Notes under the pieces: model-generated
Seen by the model: only the letters and a program-made list of their open reading frames with translations
Told to the model about the DNA's origin: nothing
The model's database searches: none
In this document: positions 23,982 to 35,340 of the stretch, one piece after another
Numbering within the stretch: position 1 is the stretch's first letter
How the letters are laid out: every line of letters starts with the position of its first letter
Position numbers and translations under genes: made by a program
Source: Carnegiea gigantea
Lineage: Eukaryota; Streptophyta; Magnoliopsida; Caryophyllales; Cactaceae
Length of the DNA: 64,000 nucleotides
NCBI GenBank assembly: GCA_029747015.1
Contig: JAKOGI010000445.1
Coordinates: 530,059 to 594,058 of the forward strand
Reading direction: 5' to 3'

Positions 23982-25417
23982 TGTTATTATTTTCCGCAAG
24001 CGTACAGTTTATCATCGCAGTATTTACGGATGTCGTCCTTAGCAATGATTTGCAATATTAGATTACTAATTATCGATATTATTGCAACAAACTCAAACAA
24101 ACAAAACCTAAATTAATTATAAACTAATTACAATAATAATAACAACTAAAGTCACCTACTATTCTTGAGAATAGAATTGAAGGAAATCAGAGAGGGAGAG
24201 GAAGAGAACACCTAGAACTCAATTGAAATATTTGTAACCCACCTAGACCCTAAACACATGAAGCATCTGATTGAGAAATAAATAGCCCAGAATCCAGCAA
24301 ATACCAATGCACAGGAAAGAAGAGCATGATAATTGCAACGAGCCAAGCAAATTCTACACCAAAACCCAAAAATCTGTCTTAATTTTAACAAAAGAAAACT
24401 AGAACGAATTACAAATGACAGAGTCCAGATAATTGAATCTAAAGCTAAAAATGAAAGTGAGCAAGAGAACAAACTTAACACCTAATATCTAAAAGTTATC
24501 TCCCCTCTCTGCCTCTTTCAGGTTCTCTTAAAGACCAAAGAAAAACTACCCCCCCAAAACAAATCCCCCTACTTGCTTCCATAAATTCCAAATTAAATCT
24601 TGTCCAACATTTGTAACCACCGACTTGATAATGGTGATAATGGAAGAGTAAATGATGAAGAAAGAGAGAAAGAATGAAATGGCAAAAAGGGTCAAAGGAA
24701 AGGGAAGATGAAGGAGCAACCTGCTTTGCGTGTGTTTCTGGATTCTCGGGACTGTGGAACAAAGAGGAAGAAGAAAGGAATTGGGGGGTGGTTCGCTCAC
24801 GTGAGGCACACGTGGGAGAAAAAAATGAAGAGAAGAGCTGGACTGGGGGGTTGTTTGGGTCTGGGCACTAATGAACTCGGCTGATGAACTGGGCTGAAGG
24901 CACGGCTAGGCTAGGCTCACTAAAAAGGAATAAGGGAAGGAGAGAAGAAAGAGAACTGGGAAATAGGAGGAAAATATGGGCGCGGCATGGTGCTGGATCG
25001 CTCGGTTTTTGGGCCACGCCCATGCGGTGAAGATAAAGAGAAGTAGGGAATCTTGGAAATGGGGAAGGCTGGCACGGTTGGGCCCCGCATTAGGCTGATG
25101 GGAAAGAGATGCTAGAATAGACTCGAAGAAGAGGAGGAGGAGTAAAGGGCGCCCGGGCCGCTGAGCTCTAAGAGCCAATGGATCACAGGATGGGCTTCCA
25201 TCTTCTTCTTTTTTTCCCCTTAATTCAGGTATGATCTAATACCTTCCTTTCTTACTTTTTGCATCCACTTTGATCAATTTTTGCTTTTTTTATTTTTTTT
25301 AGATTTCACAATTCTTACAAGATAATGAAAAGTATATTAAAACACCAGTCTAATAATTTAGTCTGAGTAAATATAGATAGTAAATGGGCATAAAATGTCA
25401 TAATTTCAAATTGAACA
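23982..25417 (-). repeat. 5' LTR of the LARD-like element
   Basis: 1436 bp. On the plus strand it runs from TGTTATTATTTTCCGC to TTGAACA; on the minus strand it opens TGTTCAA and closes AATAACA. Its end sequence (rc ...ACGCTTGCGGAAAATAATAACA) matches the end of the solo LTR at 50660-50697, which supports the boundary. The short minus-strand frames around 24496-25178 lie in CT-rich leader sequence and are not called as genes. Confidence 0.88.
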
Positions 25418-26720
25418 TTCATCATTCAAAAATCAGGACCCTGCTCGGAAAGGAGTTTATATGGAACCATAGTGCTTGTTTTTTAATGTAGAACCACCAG
25501 CTATCCACACGATGTTGTTAACTTTTCTTTTGGTACACATCATATGGCACGCAAATATTGTTTTTGATTTCAGTTGAGAAATTTTAATTATATGCAAATC
25601 TAAACAAATTTTAATTTGTCAAATTGGTGTTTTATTTTTATCCTAGACTTTCTTGTTGAAAATTATTGACAGCAATGGCAACAACGAGGATTATATCCAA
25701 CAATTCAGGGAAAGTCCAAGGATATGGCATGACCTTAGTATTTGGCCAGTTGGTTTCGTATCTATGGATGTGGTAATTTTCTTTAAGTTCATCATCTTTT
25801 GTTTTGACATGCATTGGTAGTCCTCGTTGAACAGTCACTAATGCTAATATTTTTAATCAGATCATTATGCAATACTCAACCGTTGAATAATAGTTGTCAT
25901 TGTTAGAAGTCATGGTCACGTCCTATGCTAATTTATTTGATTAGTAGTGGTAATACACACCAATTGTCACTACTACTGAGTGATTCAGTCATGGCATTTA
26001 ATAATATATAGTGAGGAGGTAGTGTAACTTCCAGGTATCATAATCAGCTTATTATGATAAATACTCAGTTTTTAATCGTCATCTTTATTAGATCTTTTAT
26101 TCACGGTCTTATAGATTTTGTTTTCCCTATTTTAGTGACTTTGTAATGTGAACTACCTACGGATTTTCATTCCCATCTTGGTGGAGGATCATTTCAGCCT
26201 ATTTTGCATAAACACGTCTGCAAGAGAAGTGAAATATCTTGACAATCACAAGTATAATGATTGTGACGGTTATGTGGAGATGATGCTCTTCTAGGTAACT
26301 TAAGAGCTATTATGGGAACAACCCAATTCAATATTATTATTTGATATAATTCAACTAAATTATGACCTAATATATGATGCCAACGTCAACATGGAAGTGA
26401 GTTCATGAGAGACAAAGGTCATCCCGAAGCTGATGATATGGCTAATTACGAGACCAAGATTGTAAAGCTTCCTTGGCAGGGCAACTAGAAAAATGGTGAT
26501 TGCGATGTTTTCATGCTGAAGCACATCAAACTTTATACTGGACAAATGCTTGAATCAGATCTTGGATAGTACCAACAACTTACTAATATAGTCATCTTAA
26601 AATTTTATAGTAGTCATTTCTTTAACATGATTTGTGTTCTAATAGTTTATTTAAATTTCTAGGCATCTTAAAGGCAGTTTTATAAGGCAAAGATTGCTAA
26701 AAAGCTCATATTAAGTGAAC
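25418..26720 (+). pseudogene. Ulp1-like cysteine protease of a transposon gene (right half), broken
   Basis: Directly after the LTR the frame continues the exon that stops at 7049. Further right, fragments match the C48/Ulp1 protease in order. FIPILVEDHF (26168-26197) carries the catalytic-histidine region, with HF where HW is common. The segment VKYLDNH (26230-26250) carries the aspartate region. NGDCDVFMLKHIKLYTGQ (26493-26546) carries the cysteine motif, usually DCGVF. Later IAKKLILSEHN near 26695 fits the tail. Stops and intron-like gaps separate them. Ulp1 enzymes cleave SUMO, and plant Mutator-like elements often carry such a domain. I infer a dead transposon ORF rather than a host SUMO protease. 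Confidence 0.65.
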
Positions 26721-26898
26721 ATAACCTTCGTAGACCCAAACTGTTGTAACATGTCTCTAACTTCAATATTTGTAAAGATAATATTCTGTATGTGTTATCT
26801 TCAATCCCAGGAAATCACCCAGAATTGTGGAGAAAGGGGATTTCGAGAGTTGAAGCTAATGTAAATGAGCTGAGATTTGCTCAGTAAGTGTATTTGCA

Positions 26899-26900
<2 letters not shown>

Positions 26901-26956
<56 letters not shown>
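26901..26956. repeat. (AG)28 microsatellite within the LTR
   Basis: Pure AG run. The partner run in the other LTR is shorter (31937-31980) and is followed by TGAG repeats, so the two have drifted in length since insertion. Confidence 0.97.
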
Positions 26957-26958
<2 letters not shown>

Positions 26959-27115
26959 CGGAATTTGGAGTGTTCGTATTCTCATTCATGATGCTCAGCA
27001 GGGAGGGAGCTTCTTGCTTTTGAAGACAGAATAACTCCCCAGCCTCTTGCTAACAGACTCAACAACTTCCCTCCAACCCGCTAACTAACTGTAATAACCA
27101 CTCATGTGTGCAAGG

Positions 27116-27121
27116 CACGTG
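27116..27121. promoter_or_regulatory. G-box CACGTG in the LTR U3
   Basis: The palindrome CACGTG lies about 25 bp from the LTR start on the minus strand and is kept at 32149-32154 in the other LTR. It is a possible bZIP/bHLH site. Function is inferred from the motif alone. Confidence 0.4.
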
Positions 27122-27143
27122 ACCATTAAAACACCCTGTATCA

Positions 27144-27162
27144 GGTTTCCTTCCCCCTTAAA
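27144..27162 (-). other. polypurine tract of the Reina-like element
   Basis: The minus strand reads TTAAGGGGGAAGGAAACC directly before the LTR. Confidence 0.85.
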
Positions 27163-27299
27163 AAAGAAGGACCCAGCCTAGACAGGTACAGACTAATTGC
27201 AGCCATTATTAACAAAGGAAAAGAGAATCAAGTAATCCAAAACTTTAATCAGTAACTTGCAGCATGTAACCAATTAACCCCAAATAGCCAAATCAGGGA

Positions 27300-28658
27300 A
27301 CTTCTGCATCAGATGATCTGTATCCTACCATGAAGCATCTTCTGGACTCTGACCTTCCCATTGTACCAAAAACTGGACTGCAGCCTTGTTCCCCTTCTTC
27401 ACCATCTTTCTGTCCAATATTGCCATGGGTATTACAGCTTCCTCAGCACTCTTTCCATGTAACCAACCAGGAATATGAGGGTGTTTGGGTAAGATGCCTT
27501 TAAACAACTTAAGCTGAGATACATGGAATGTGTCATGAGTTTGAGCTGTAGTTGGTAACTTCAGTTTGTATGCAACCTTACCCACCTTAGCTTCCACTTG
27601 AAAAGGGCTATAGAACTTGGGAGCTAACTTTTGATTAGTCCTGAACTGTAGAGACTGCTGCTTATAAGATTGAAGCTTCAACCAAATCCAGTCTCCCACA
27701 GCAAACTCTCTTTCTGACCTATGCCTATCAGCCTGAATTTTCATCCTGTGCTGTGCTCTAAGCAAAAAGAATTTGAGCATTTGAATCATAGCTTCTCGCC
27801 TTTGCATGGTCCTATCCACTGCCTCAACTCGAGTTTCCCCAGGCAAATAAGGCAAATGTATAGGAGGTGGTTGGTTTTACACTACCTCGAAAAGAGTAAG
27901 TTCTATAAAAGAATGGAAAGTGGTGTTATACCACCATTCAGCAAGGGGTAACCATTTGCTCCATTCAGAATTCTTCTCACAACACATGCATCTCATATAT
28001 GTTTCCAAGCATCTATTGACTACCTCTGTCTGACCATCAGTCTGAGGATGGTAGGCAGTAGACATCAACAATGTAGTGCCCTGAATAGATAATAGGGCTT
28101 GCCAAAAATCACTCAGGAAAACCTTATCCTTGTCACTGATAATACTTCGAGGCCAACCATGCAATTGAAAACATGATCCACGTAAGTCTGAGCCACATCC
28201 ATGGCAGAAAAAGGGTGACTTAAGGGTGCAAAATGGGCATACTTACTGAATCTATCGACCACCACAAAAATGACGTCCTTTCCAAAAGACTTAGGCAACC
28301 CCTCAATGAAATCCATTGATACATCCACCCAAACTTCCTTGGGAACCTGTATAGGTTGCAACAAGCCAGGACTTGGACTGTTATCATATTTACAACTCTG
28401 ACACACCACACATTGCCTCACATAAGCTTGAACAGCCTTTGTCATACCTCTCCAGCAAAATAAAGATTTAAACCTTTTTAGGGTGGCCTCTCTCCCAGAA
28501 TGGCCTCCAAATGGGGAATCATGCACCCATTTCAATATTTGATCTCTCAAGGCCATGTCGGGTCCCACAATGAGCCTACCCTTCTTCCTAAGGATCCCTT
28601 CATGCAAACTATAGTGTGAAACCTTATGCCTCTGTTCAAGCTGCCCAAGCAAGTGCTA
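27300..28658 (-). pseudogene. integrase and chromodomain, Reina-like element
   Basis: Reading leftward, the zinc-binding HHCC region is seen in FGGHSGREATLKRF and CVVCQSC. Next come VDVSMDFIEGLP with the first catalytic Asp, ISDKDKVFLSDFW with the second, and HPQTDGQTEVVNR with the catalytic Glu. The C-terminal GPY/F-type module is PKFYSPFQVEAKVGKVAYKL. The chromodomain is AILDRKMVKKGNKAAVQFLV then QWEGQSPEDASW. Damage includes a frameshift around 28113-28164 between the two aspartates, a TAA at 27877-27879 and a TAG at 27325-27327. All catalytic residues are otherwise present. The chromodomain would steer insertion to marked heterochromatin. Confidence 0.93.
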
Positions 28659-29921
28659 AATGTTATTATCTAATGGATAGCTAGCCTTTATGTGATCCAA
28701 AATGTCAGAAGTGATCGAGGAAACAGCCAGAGTTAATAGTTCAGCACCCTGAATTCTAGACAGTGCATCTGCCACTGTATTCTCAACTCCCCTCCTATAT
28801 TGAATTTCATATTGAAAACCCATAAGTTTGGATAGCCAAAACTGCTGAAAGGGGGTGGATACCTTCTGTCCCAATAGCCATTTAAGGCTCTTTTGATCTG
28901 TAATAATGATAAATGATTGCCCACACAGGTATTGTTCCTATTTTTGAACAGCATGCACCACTGCCAGCAGCTCTTTTTCATAAACTGAGAGCTTTTGCCA
29001 CCTTAGCCCTAGAGATTTACTCAAGAAAGCTAAGGGATGCTTGCCTTGCCTCAGCACAGCGCCAATCCCAGAAAATGATGCATCTGTTTCTACTATGAAA
29101 GGTTTAGAGAAATCTGGAAAACCCAGCACAGGAGCAGATGTAAGGGCCATTTTCAGCTATTCCATAGCCTTAGTAGCTTCTTCAGTCCATATAAAATTCC
29201 CTTTCTGTAGCAGTTGAGTCAAAGGTTTAGCAATTACTGCATAATCCTTGATAAACTTCCTGTAATACCCTGCTAGCCCTAAAAAACTTCTCAACTCCTT
29301 GACTGAAGATGGAATGGGCCAACTCTGAATTGCTTGTACCTTCCTAGGGTCAGTAGAGACACCAAAAGCAGACACAAAATGTCCTAAATATTCGACTCTA
29401 GAAGTGCCAAAACTGCACTTAGAAAGCTTGGCAACCATAGTATGCATCCTCATTTGTTCGAATACTTGCTGCAAATGCCAGATATGATCTTCCATATTGG
29501 GACTATAAACCAATATATCATCAAAAAATACCAAGACAAATTTCCTCAAAAAAGGCCTAAAAATGTGGTTCATAAGGCTCTGAAAAGTTACTGGTGCATT
29601 AGTCAAGCCAAAAGGCATGACTAAAAATTCATAGTGACCTGAGTGTGTCTTAAAGGCAGTCTTGTACACATCCGCTGCTGCCACTCTCAGCTGATGATAA
29701 CCAGCCCTCATATCAATTTTACTGAAAACAGTTAACCCTGCCAATTCATCAATGAGCTCATCTACAACAGGGATAGGGAACTTGTCCTTTACTGTTTGCT
29801 TGTTCAGTTCCCTATAATCTACACACAATCTCCAAGAGCCATCCTTCTTACTTAACAAGACTACTAGAGAAGCAAAGGGGCTACAGCTGGGTTGTATAAT
29901 ACCACTATCTAACATCTCTTA
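28659..29921 (-). pseudogene. reverse transcriptase and RNase H, Reina-like element
   Basis: RT starts in [20 protein letters not shown] and carries [52 protein letters not shown] and the catalytic [10 protein letters not shown] near 29520-29550. The connection region has [18 protein letters not shown]. RNase H has VETDASFSGIGAVL, YEKELLAVVHAV and TDQKSLKWLL. In-frame stops lie at 29919-29921 (TAA), 29157-29159 (TAG), 28938-28940 (TAG) and 28656-28658 (TAG), with no frameshift between them. Otherwise the frame is well kept, so the element died recently relative to the Tekay-like one. Confidence 0.95.
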
Positions 29922-31761
29922 TACTAGTTTCTCAATGATATCCTTTTGTTTCAGAGGATACCTGTATGGTCTGATGTTGACAGGCTTGGCATCCCCTTTT
30001 AAGGGGATTCTATGATCAAACACTTCCCTCTTAGGAGGTAACCCAGTAGGTTCTTGAAAGAGATCCTCAAACTTCTTGAGAATAGGAGACAAAGCAGCAG
30101 GAGTACAATCTGTTGTTACTAAAAGACAGCTCCACTCATCTTGAATTAGTTCACTGACCCCATTATTACTGGGCACCAGCTGTAACATACATAAATGGCA
30201 AGCTTCTTCCATGGCTTGAGGCAATTGAGAGTCCTCAATAATCTTCACCTTAGGGCCCTGTAACCCCCTCAGCACATGTCTCTTGTTATTAAGGTAGAAT
30301 TCCATGTGTAATGTTTGAAAATTCCATTGTATCATGCCTAAAGTGCTTAGCCATTGAACCCCTAAGACCATGTCACAACTCCCAAGGGGAATTAAAAGCA
30401 CATCAGCACAAAAGTCATTACCCTGCAATCTCCAACTGAACTGTCTACACATGTAACTGCACCTCAATGCACTCCCATCAGCTATAGCCACAGATTGTAA
30501 ATGAATAGGCTCCATCTTGCAACCCAACCTTTGAGCTAGGTTTACATCCACAAAATTATGTGTACTACCCGAATCTATCAACATCTGAATGGCTTTCTTC
30601 CCCACATATCCAGTGACCCTCATGGTCTGAAACCCTTGTACTCCATTTATAGCTTGCGGAGATATACACGGTTCTGTCTCTATCATCTCAAACCCTACTG
30701 ACTTCCCATCTAAGTTTGTAGAGTCATTTTCCCCATCCCCTGTTTCCTCACTACCCACTTCTGCAGGAACTTCAACCAGAAATAGTTGTGATTGCTTAGT
30801 TGGACACTTATGACCCCTGTCATAGGGTTGATCACAAAAATAGCATAAGCCTTTTGCAATTTTGTCAGCCCTTTCTGCTGCTGAGATCACTCTAGTAGGT
30901 TTGAAACTGTGACTTAAGGGCTTAGTCACACTACCAACAGAAGAAGTACTAGAAGTAGCCCCATGATCGGAACCACTAGCAGCTGCTCTGGTATTTGAAA
31001 ATGAGCTTGATGCTACTGACTGAACCCCCCCTCAGGCTACCCCCAGGAGTAGGTAATAATGAAGGTCTAGTCACAGCAGGGGGCCTGTTCAGTCTGGAAG
31101 CTTCTGCAGCCTCTTCCTAAAGCCGAGCAAAGTGAATAGCATCATCCAAGGTTAGTGGATTAAGGGCCTTCACAAAGGGTTTTAGATGTGGTTTAAGGCC
31201 AGCTATGAAACTAGCTATGAAATAATCCTCTGGCAGTACTGGCGTTCTTTGCAACATTAATGACTTAAGCTCTTCAAATTTTTCCAAATAATCGTCCACA
31301 AACCCCCATTGTTGGAGCTTATGAAAATCCTCCACCACCTTACTTCCTAGTTCCTCTTTGAAACGACTACAAACATCCACAATAAAATCACTCCAATCCA
31401 CCTGTTTTTTAATAGCAATATAGCTTGCAAACCATGTTTTAGCCTTTCCTGTAAAATGAATGGAAGCAACATCCACTCTCTGTGACTCTGGAATTTTGCA
31501 AAGTACAAAATACCTAGAGCATTTTTTCACCCAATTCCTAGGATGGGTTCCATCAAAACTAGGAAATTCCAGCTTAGGCAAAAATTTGAAAGAATTTCTA
31601 TCAAGATTGCTAGAACCGTCATCATTTACCTCCATACTTCTTTCTTTCATAAGGTCCATAAGTTTTTCTAGCAATTATTGCTGAACATTGCCCATCTCTG
31701 CAATCTTCTGATTCTGCACTTCAAGTTGTTGTTCGAGCAAGGTTCTGAGTTGATTCTCCAT
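29922..31761 (-). pseudogene. Gag and aspartic protease, Reina-like element
   Basis: The probable start is ATG at 31761 (MENQLRTLLEQQLEVQ), shortly after the primer site. A TAA at 31675-31677 and a TAG at 31117-31119 interrupt Gag. A frameshift must lie between 31116 and 30929, where a run of seven C (31024-31030) is a likely slip site. Gag core reads FPSFDGTHPRNWVKKCSRYF. A zinc knuckle-like CYFCDQPYDRGHKC follows near 30830-30870. Protease carries LIDSGSTHNFVD with the catalytic Asp, then VLGVQWLSTLG. RT begins after PPKREVFDHRIPL. Gag would package the RNA and the protease would cut the polyprotein. Confidence 0.92.
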
Positions 31762-31809
31762 TTTTGACTCACCACTAAGGGGTTTGTTACTGCGTGTTTT
31801 AGCCAGAAT

Positions 31810-31826
31810 GCGATGCTCTGATACCA
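31810..31826 (-). other. primer-binding site of the Reina-like element
   Basis: The minus strand reads TGGTATCAGAGCATCGC, complementary to initiator tRNA-Met, two bases from the LTR end. Confidence 0.93.
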
Positions 31827-31828
31827 AA

Positions 31829-31934
31829 TGTTATCTTCAATACCAGGAAATCATCCAGAATTGTGGAGAAAGGGGATTTCGAGAGTCGAAACTAACATAA
31901 ATGAGCTGAGATTTGCTCACTAAGAGTATTTGCA

Positions 31935-31983
<49 letters not shown>

Positions 31984-32176
31984 GTGAGTGAGGAATTTGG
32001 AGTGTTCGTATTCTCATTCATGATGCTCAGCAGGGAGGGAGCTTCTTGCTTTTGAAGACAGAATAACTCCCCAACCTCTTGCTAACAGACTCAACAACTT
32101 CCCTCCAACACCGCTAACTAACTGTAACAGCCACTCATGTGTGCAAGGCACGTGACCATTAAAACATCCTGTATCA
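31829..32176 (-). repeat. 5' LTR of the Reina-like element
   Basis: 348 bp with the same termini as the left LTR. The AG run at 31937-31980 is followed by TGAGTGAGTGAG. The target duplication GCATG follows. Confidence 0.93.
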
Positions 32177-32639
32177 GCATGATGTTGAAAAAAGACAGAA
32201 ACAAGAGCAACATGATAGTAGAAGTAAAGTGGCTGAGTAGAAGATGAAGGAGAACAATATTAGGGGACAATAAGTCGTCGGAGAAAGGGAAAGGGTTCTG
32301 CCAGCGCCAAAGACAATCAGGCCACTAATGAGGGTCAAGATCATTAGCCCAAGTAATCATAAGATATCATAAGATGTCCAAACCACCCATTACCAAATGA
32401 CAGCAACAGGAATGTGGTCTGCGAAAAGGGAGGAAAAACACAAAGTAGAATAATTAGAGGTGATCCTCTTTGCTTTTTAACTTTACACGATTTTTCTTAA
32501 TTTGGACATTAGTAAAATCATTAACAGCTTAGTGTCGTTTTGAATTACGTTTCAAGTAAGTTGAATAGGATTGATGTTATGAATGTGACTAATATCATCT
32601 CTTATGGGTGACCCCAAGAAAGGATTCTCTGTGTTTAAT
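32177..32639 (+). other. right continuation of the Ulp1-type transposon gene
   Basis: After the target duplication, the plus frame VEKRQKQEQHDSRSK is basic and polar and may be the C-terminal tail of the gene left of 26793. No motif is recognised, and the rest to 32639 is unassigned. Confidence 0.3.
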
Positions 32640-33060
32640 GTAGTTATATATGACTAATTTTGTATACCCAAGTAATGACGTATATTATAGGTTACTAATA
32701 AATAAAAAGAAATTTTATAATTCCAATGTAGTTATAGACTACTAATCATGACTATTTATGTTACGTGTGGCAAACTATTTTTATGTAAAGTATTAGTCAC
32801 GATTATATTATTAGATGACTAATTATGATTTTGACACAGTTGTACTTCAAATGATATATCACTATCTACATATCATACAGATGACTAATATCTGCTTATA
32901 ATTATTCTATTTGTAAGATGGTCATGGATTACTAATTATGTTTTGTGTATTATATTTAGTCACACTATGAGTCAATACTAGTACATTATGGTATAATAAC
33001 CAATAAAGTTCATTATTTTTAACAGGTCATTATACTAGTACACTATGACTCACTATTGAA
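32640..33060. repeat. array of GACTAAT/ATTAGTC motifs, left of FAR1-like pseudogene
   Basis: The words GACTAAT, ACTAATTATG, TTAGTCAC and close variants occur at short intervals, for example near 32650, 32745, 32800, 32882, 32931 and 32955. The motif and spacing resemble the blocks at 35340-35740 and 44462-45510, with the GACTAAT orientation more common here. It is probably a subterminal repeat of the transposon holding the FAR1-like gene. Confidence 0.6.
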
Positions 33061-33184
33061 AAGATTATGAATAAATGCTACTGAAACATGGCAATTAAGG
33101 TAAATCATATTTTTGATAGTTCATAATAATCTATGTTCCAGCATGCCAAAAAAACATTATCAACCATATTCAACAATCATAACA

Positions 33185-35340
33185 TTATAATACTGTAACT
33201 ACTCCATCAAAACAGTCTACGCTTGGTCTTTGTTCCAAACTTTTGTGCTGGATCAAACGCTGGCACTTCTGTAACCATATGGTTAGTCTTTGGCTGCCTT
33301 TTCTTCTGAAAATAGTTCTTAATTCTTTGTGATCTACCCCTTGTGATTCCATAACTTGGATCCAAATGGGGATTAAGGAACTAGGTAAACATTGCTTATT
33401 CTGTTCAGTCCAAATAATTTGAAAATACATTATTGGTTGCCTCAACGAGCAATTTGTACCCCTGTTCAATAATTTGCTAAGCTTCCTCAATATGTTGGCT
33501 TCTCAGTACCATGTTATGGAAGTCTCTAGCCATGCTATGATGCCACGGATTGAAACTAATTGCCTTCCTATGTGATACTCTGCATTCATTCTTTTTGCCC
33601 ATAACTTGACCTTTGCATTCTTGGACCATCTACCAGGCAAATAAGCTTTAGGTGTACTGAAAATAGAATTTACATGGAGCACCCTGACATCAAAGCACAA
33701 CCGTTCAGACAGCTCGAAATTTTTACATGTGTATAATCCTTTTATAGAAGATGGAGTGAATGACACTATGTGAGATCTGGAGACATCCTCATTCATTGAA
33801 ATTTTATATTCAAGGGTTGGCTGATCGAAGGTAATGATCTTCACATATGCCCCTATAGCTGCGCCAAATTATTGCTCTAAAATCCTTAAAAGACTTAGGG
33901 TGTAAATTAGCAATGGATGTATGCGTCAACACTTATTTTTTAATAAGTAAAAAACCAATAAGTTAACACCTACAAAATAGTCATCTCACTAGGTACTTTA
34001 TAGTCACATTGGAGGTGGAATAGTCAAACTGTTATAATCATACAATCATTATGTATTCGGTCACCTATTGATAATAATATTTGTCATATTCACGTTACCG
34101 AAATGTTCATATATGTATTTACGACTGTTGTACAAGTCATGCTATATGTATATGTGAAACAAAGCTTAACAATGTATACCTGTAACACATGTTTCAATAA
34201 TCGAGTCATGATAGGGTAAATAGAATAAGGGATAGACCTCGAATATTGAAATTCATTGTATTTTTAAGTACCTCTCCAGTTCACCTCGCATAAAAGATCT
34301 AATGAAATTCAGTTAAACTTGTGGTTTTATTTGTCTTGAAGCCAATTGCATTCTTGGTACTCTGGCTTCCATGTGACGATAATATTCTAGCTGGAAAAAA
34401 AAAAAAAAATCCTTACTCAATGCAGGTGACCACTTGTCCTTCAATTTATACAACCAATCAAACCATGGGTCATTTTGAAGGACATAGACAGTAATCATAT
34501 TATCCCAAGAATCATAAACTCTTTTTCAGTAATACATCTGCTTAAGCATTTGTTAAAACTGTTCTTGAACAACCAATCTCTTTTCAGTGCATCGAAATGT
34601 GAAATAGCATTTTGTTGCAGATTTTATAGACACAATCGATGCAGTGCAGAAGGGAAGACCTATAATACGTAGAAAATTTTCCATACGCTGTTAGTCCTAT
34701 TATAAAAAAGTCATGCGCAATCTAATGTCTTAGTTATAGGTAATGTCACCTTGTTAATAGCATTACTCATCGCTTGGTCTTTGTCTATAAAAATACTTGC
34801 TGGACACTTCCCAATCGTAGATTTCTTCAACAAACAAACAACCACTCAAATGATTACACTCTTTCATTTGACAAAATGCACATCCAAACATGACAGTCTT
34901 CCAATGGTTATTTATTCCAACGAACGAGGCACATATCAAGTTATATCAGTTCGATCTATAAATGGCATCAAATATTACCACATCTCCAAAAATTTCATAG
35001 TCCTCCTTCATCATTGAAGCCTTGAGAAAAACATTGCACCACCTCCCAAGCTCATCCCGTCTAACTCTAAAAAACAAATCATGTTCTTCAATGGCTTGTT
35101 GATGCAGGATGTCAATGACAGTTCGTGCATCTCTATAGTTAATTACTTTCATTTTCAGCTAATTGACATAACTGTAATGGTCTTTCAAGGTATAACCCAA
35201 GTTTCGCTCTCCCCTAGCCTCATTACACATGTATTTGTATGAATCAACTGCTCTAATTCCTGACGTATGCATCTTTTCGATTGTTGTTACTTTCTTTATA
35301 GTCATCTGTCCTCTGATCGAAGGTAGAGACCTAAATCAGT
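33185..35340 (-). pseudogene. FAR1/FRS-like Mutator-type transposase, broken
   Basis: Reading leftward, pieces follow the FAR1 order. After LGYTLKDHYSYV (near 35200) comes EEHDLFFRVRRDELGRWCNV (35050-35100). EIFGDVVIFDAIYRSN at 34946-35000 is the first DDE-motif region of the MULE transposase domain. CPASIFIDKDQAMSNAINKV (34745-34805) is the second Asp region. WFDWLYKLKDKWSPALSKDF follows at 34390-34460. The SWIM-type region is YTCKNFELSERLCFDV (about 33700-33745), with CFDV where CxH is expected, so the zinc site is lost. AYLPGRWSKNAKVKLW follows. The N-terminal DNA-binding domain is not found, and stops and frame changes are many. It is either a MULE transposase or a retired host FAR1 paralogue. 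Flanking repeats favour the transposon. Confidence 0.85.

Larger units (their letters stand above)
7050..25417 (-). mobile_element. non-autonomous Athila/Tat-like LTR element (LARD-like), interrupted by a chromovirus
   Basis: Two LTRs in the same orientation (7050-8425 and 23982-25417) bound about 4.2 kb of own interior, split by the Tekay-like element at 11464-22748. A minus-strand primer-binding site TGGTGCCGTTGCCAGGGA sits beside the right LTR. A purine tract sits beside the left LTR, so the element reads right to left. The primer site is of the type used by Athila/Tat gypsy elements. No gag, protease, RT or integrase is seen in the interior. Flanks show TCCAT at 7045-7049 and TTCAT at 25418-25422, a possible 5 bp target duplication with one mismatch. 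Confidence 0.8.
26793..27143 (-). repeat. 3' LTR of the Reina-like element
   Basis: Opens TGTTATCTTCAA and closes CCTGTATCA on the plus strand. It aligns with 31829-32176; by eye I count about 15 substitutions in roughly 300 positions outside the AG repeat, mostly transitions. Confidence 0.93.
26793..32176 (-). mobile_element. Reina-like Ty3/gypsy chromovirus, structurally complete but inactivated
   Basis: LTRs 26793-27143 and 31829-32176 flank a 4.7 kb interior with gag, protease, RT, RNase H, integrase and chromodomain on the minus strand. The primer site lies beside the right LTR and the purine tract beside the left. Flanks read GTATG (26788-26792) and GCATG (32177-32181), a 5 bp target duplication with one mismatch. 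Short LTRs and total length of 5.4 kb fit the Reina group of chromoviruses. The subfamily is an inference. Confidence 0.92.

Noticed and set aside
26801..26989. Minus-strand Ser/Leu repeat frame
   Set aside because: AG microsatellite in an LTR.
4540..35340. Idea that the two FAR1-like fragments are halves of one gene split by the nested block
   Set aside because: For a minus-strand gene the N-terminal half should lie to the right of the core; here it lies to the left, so they are separate copies.
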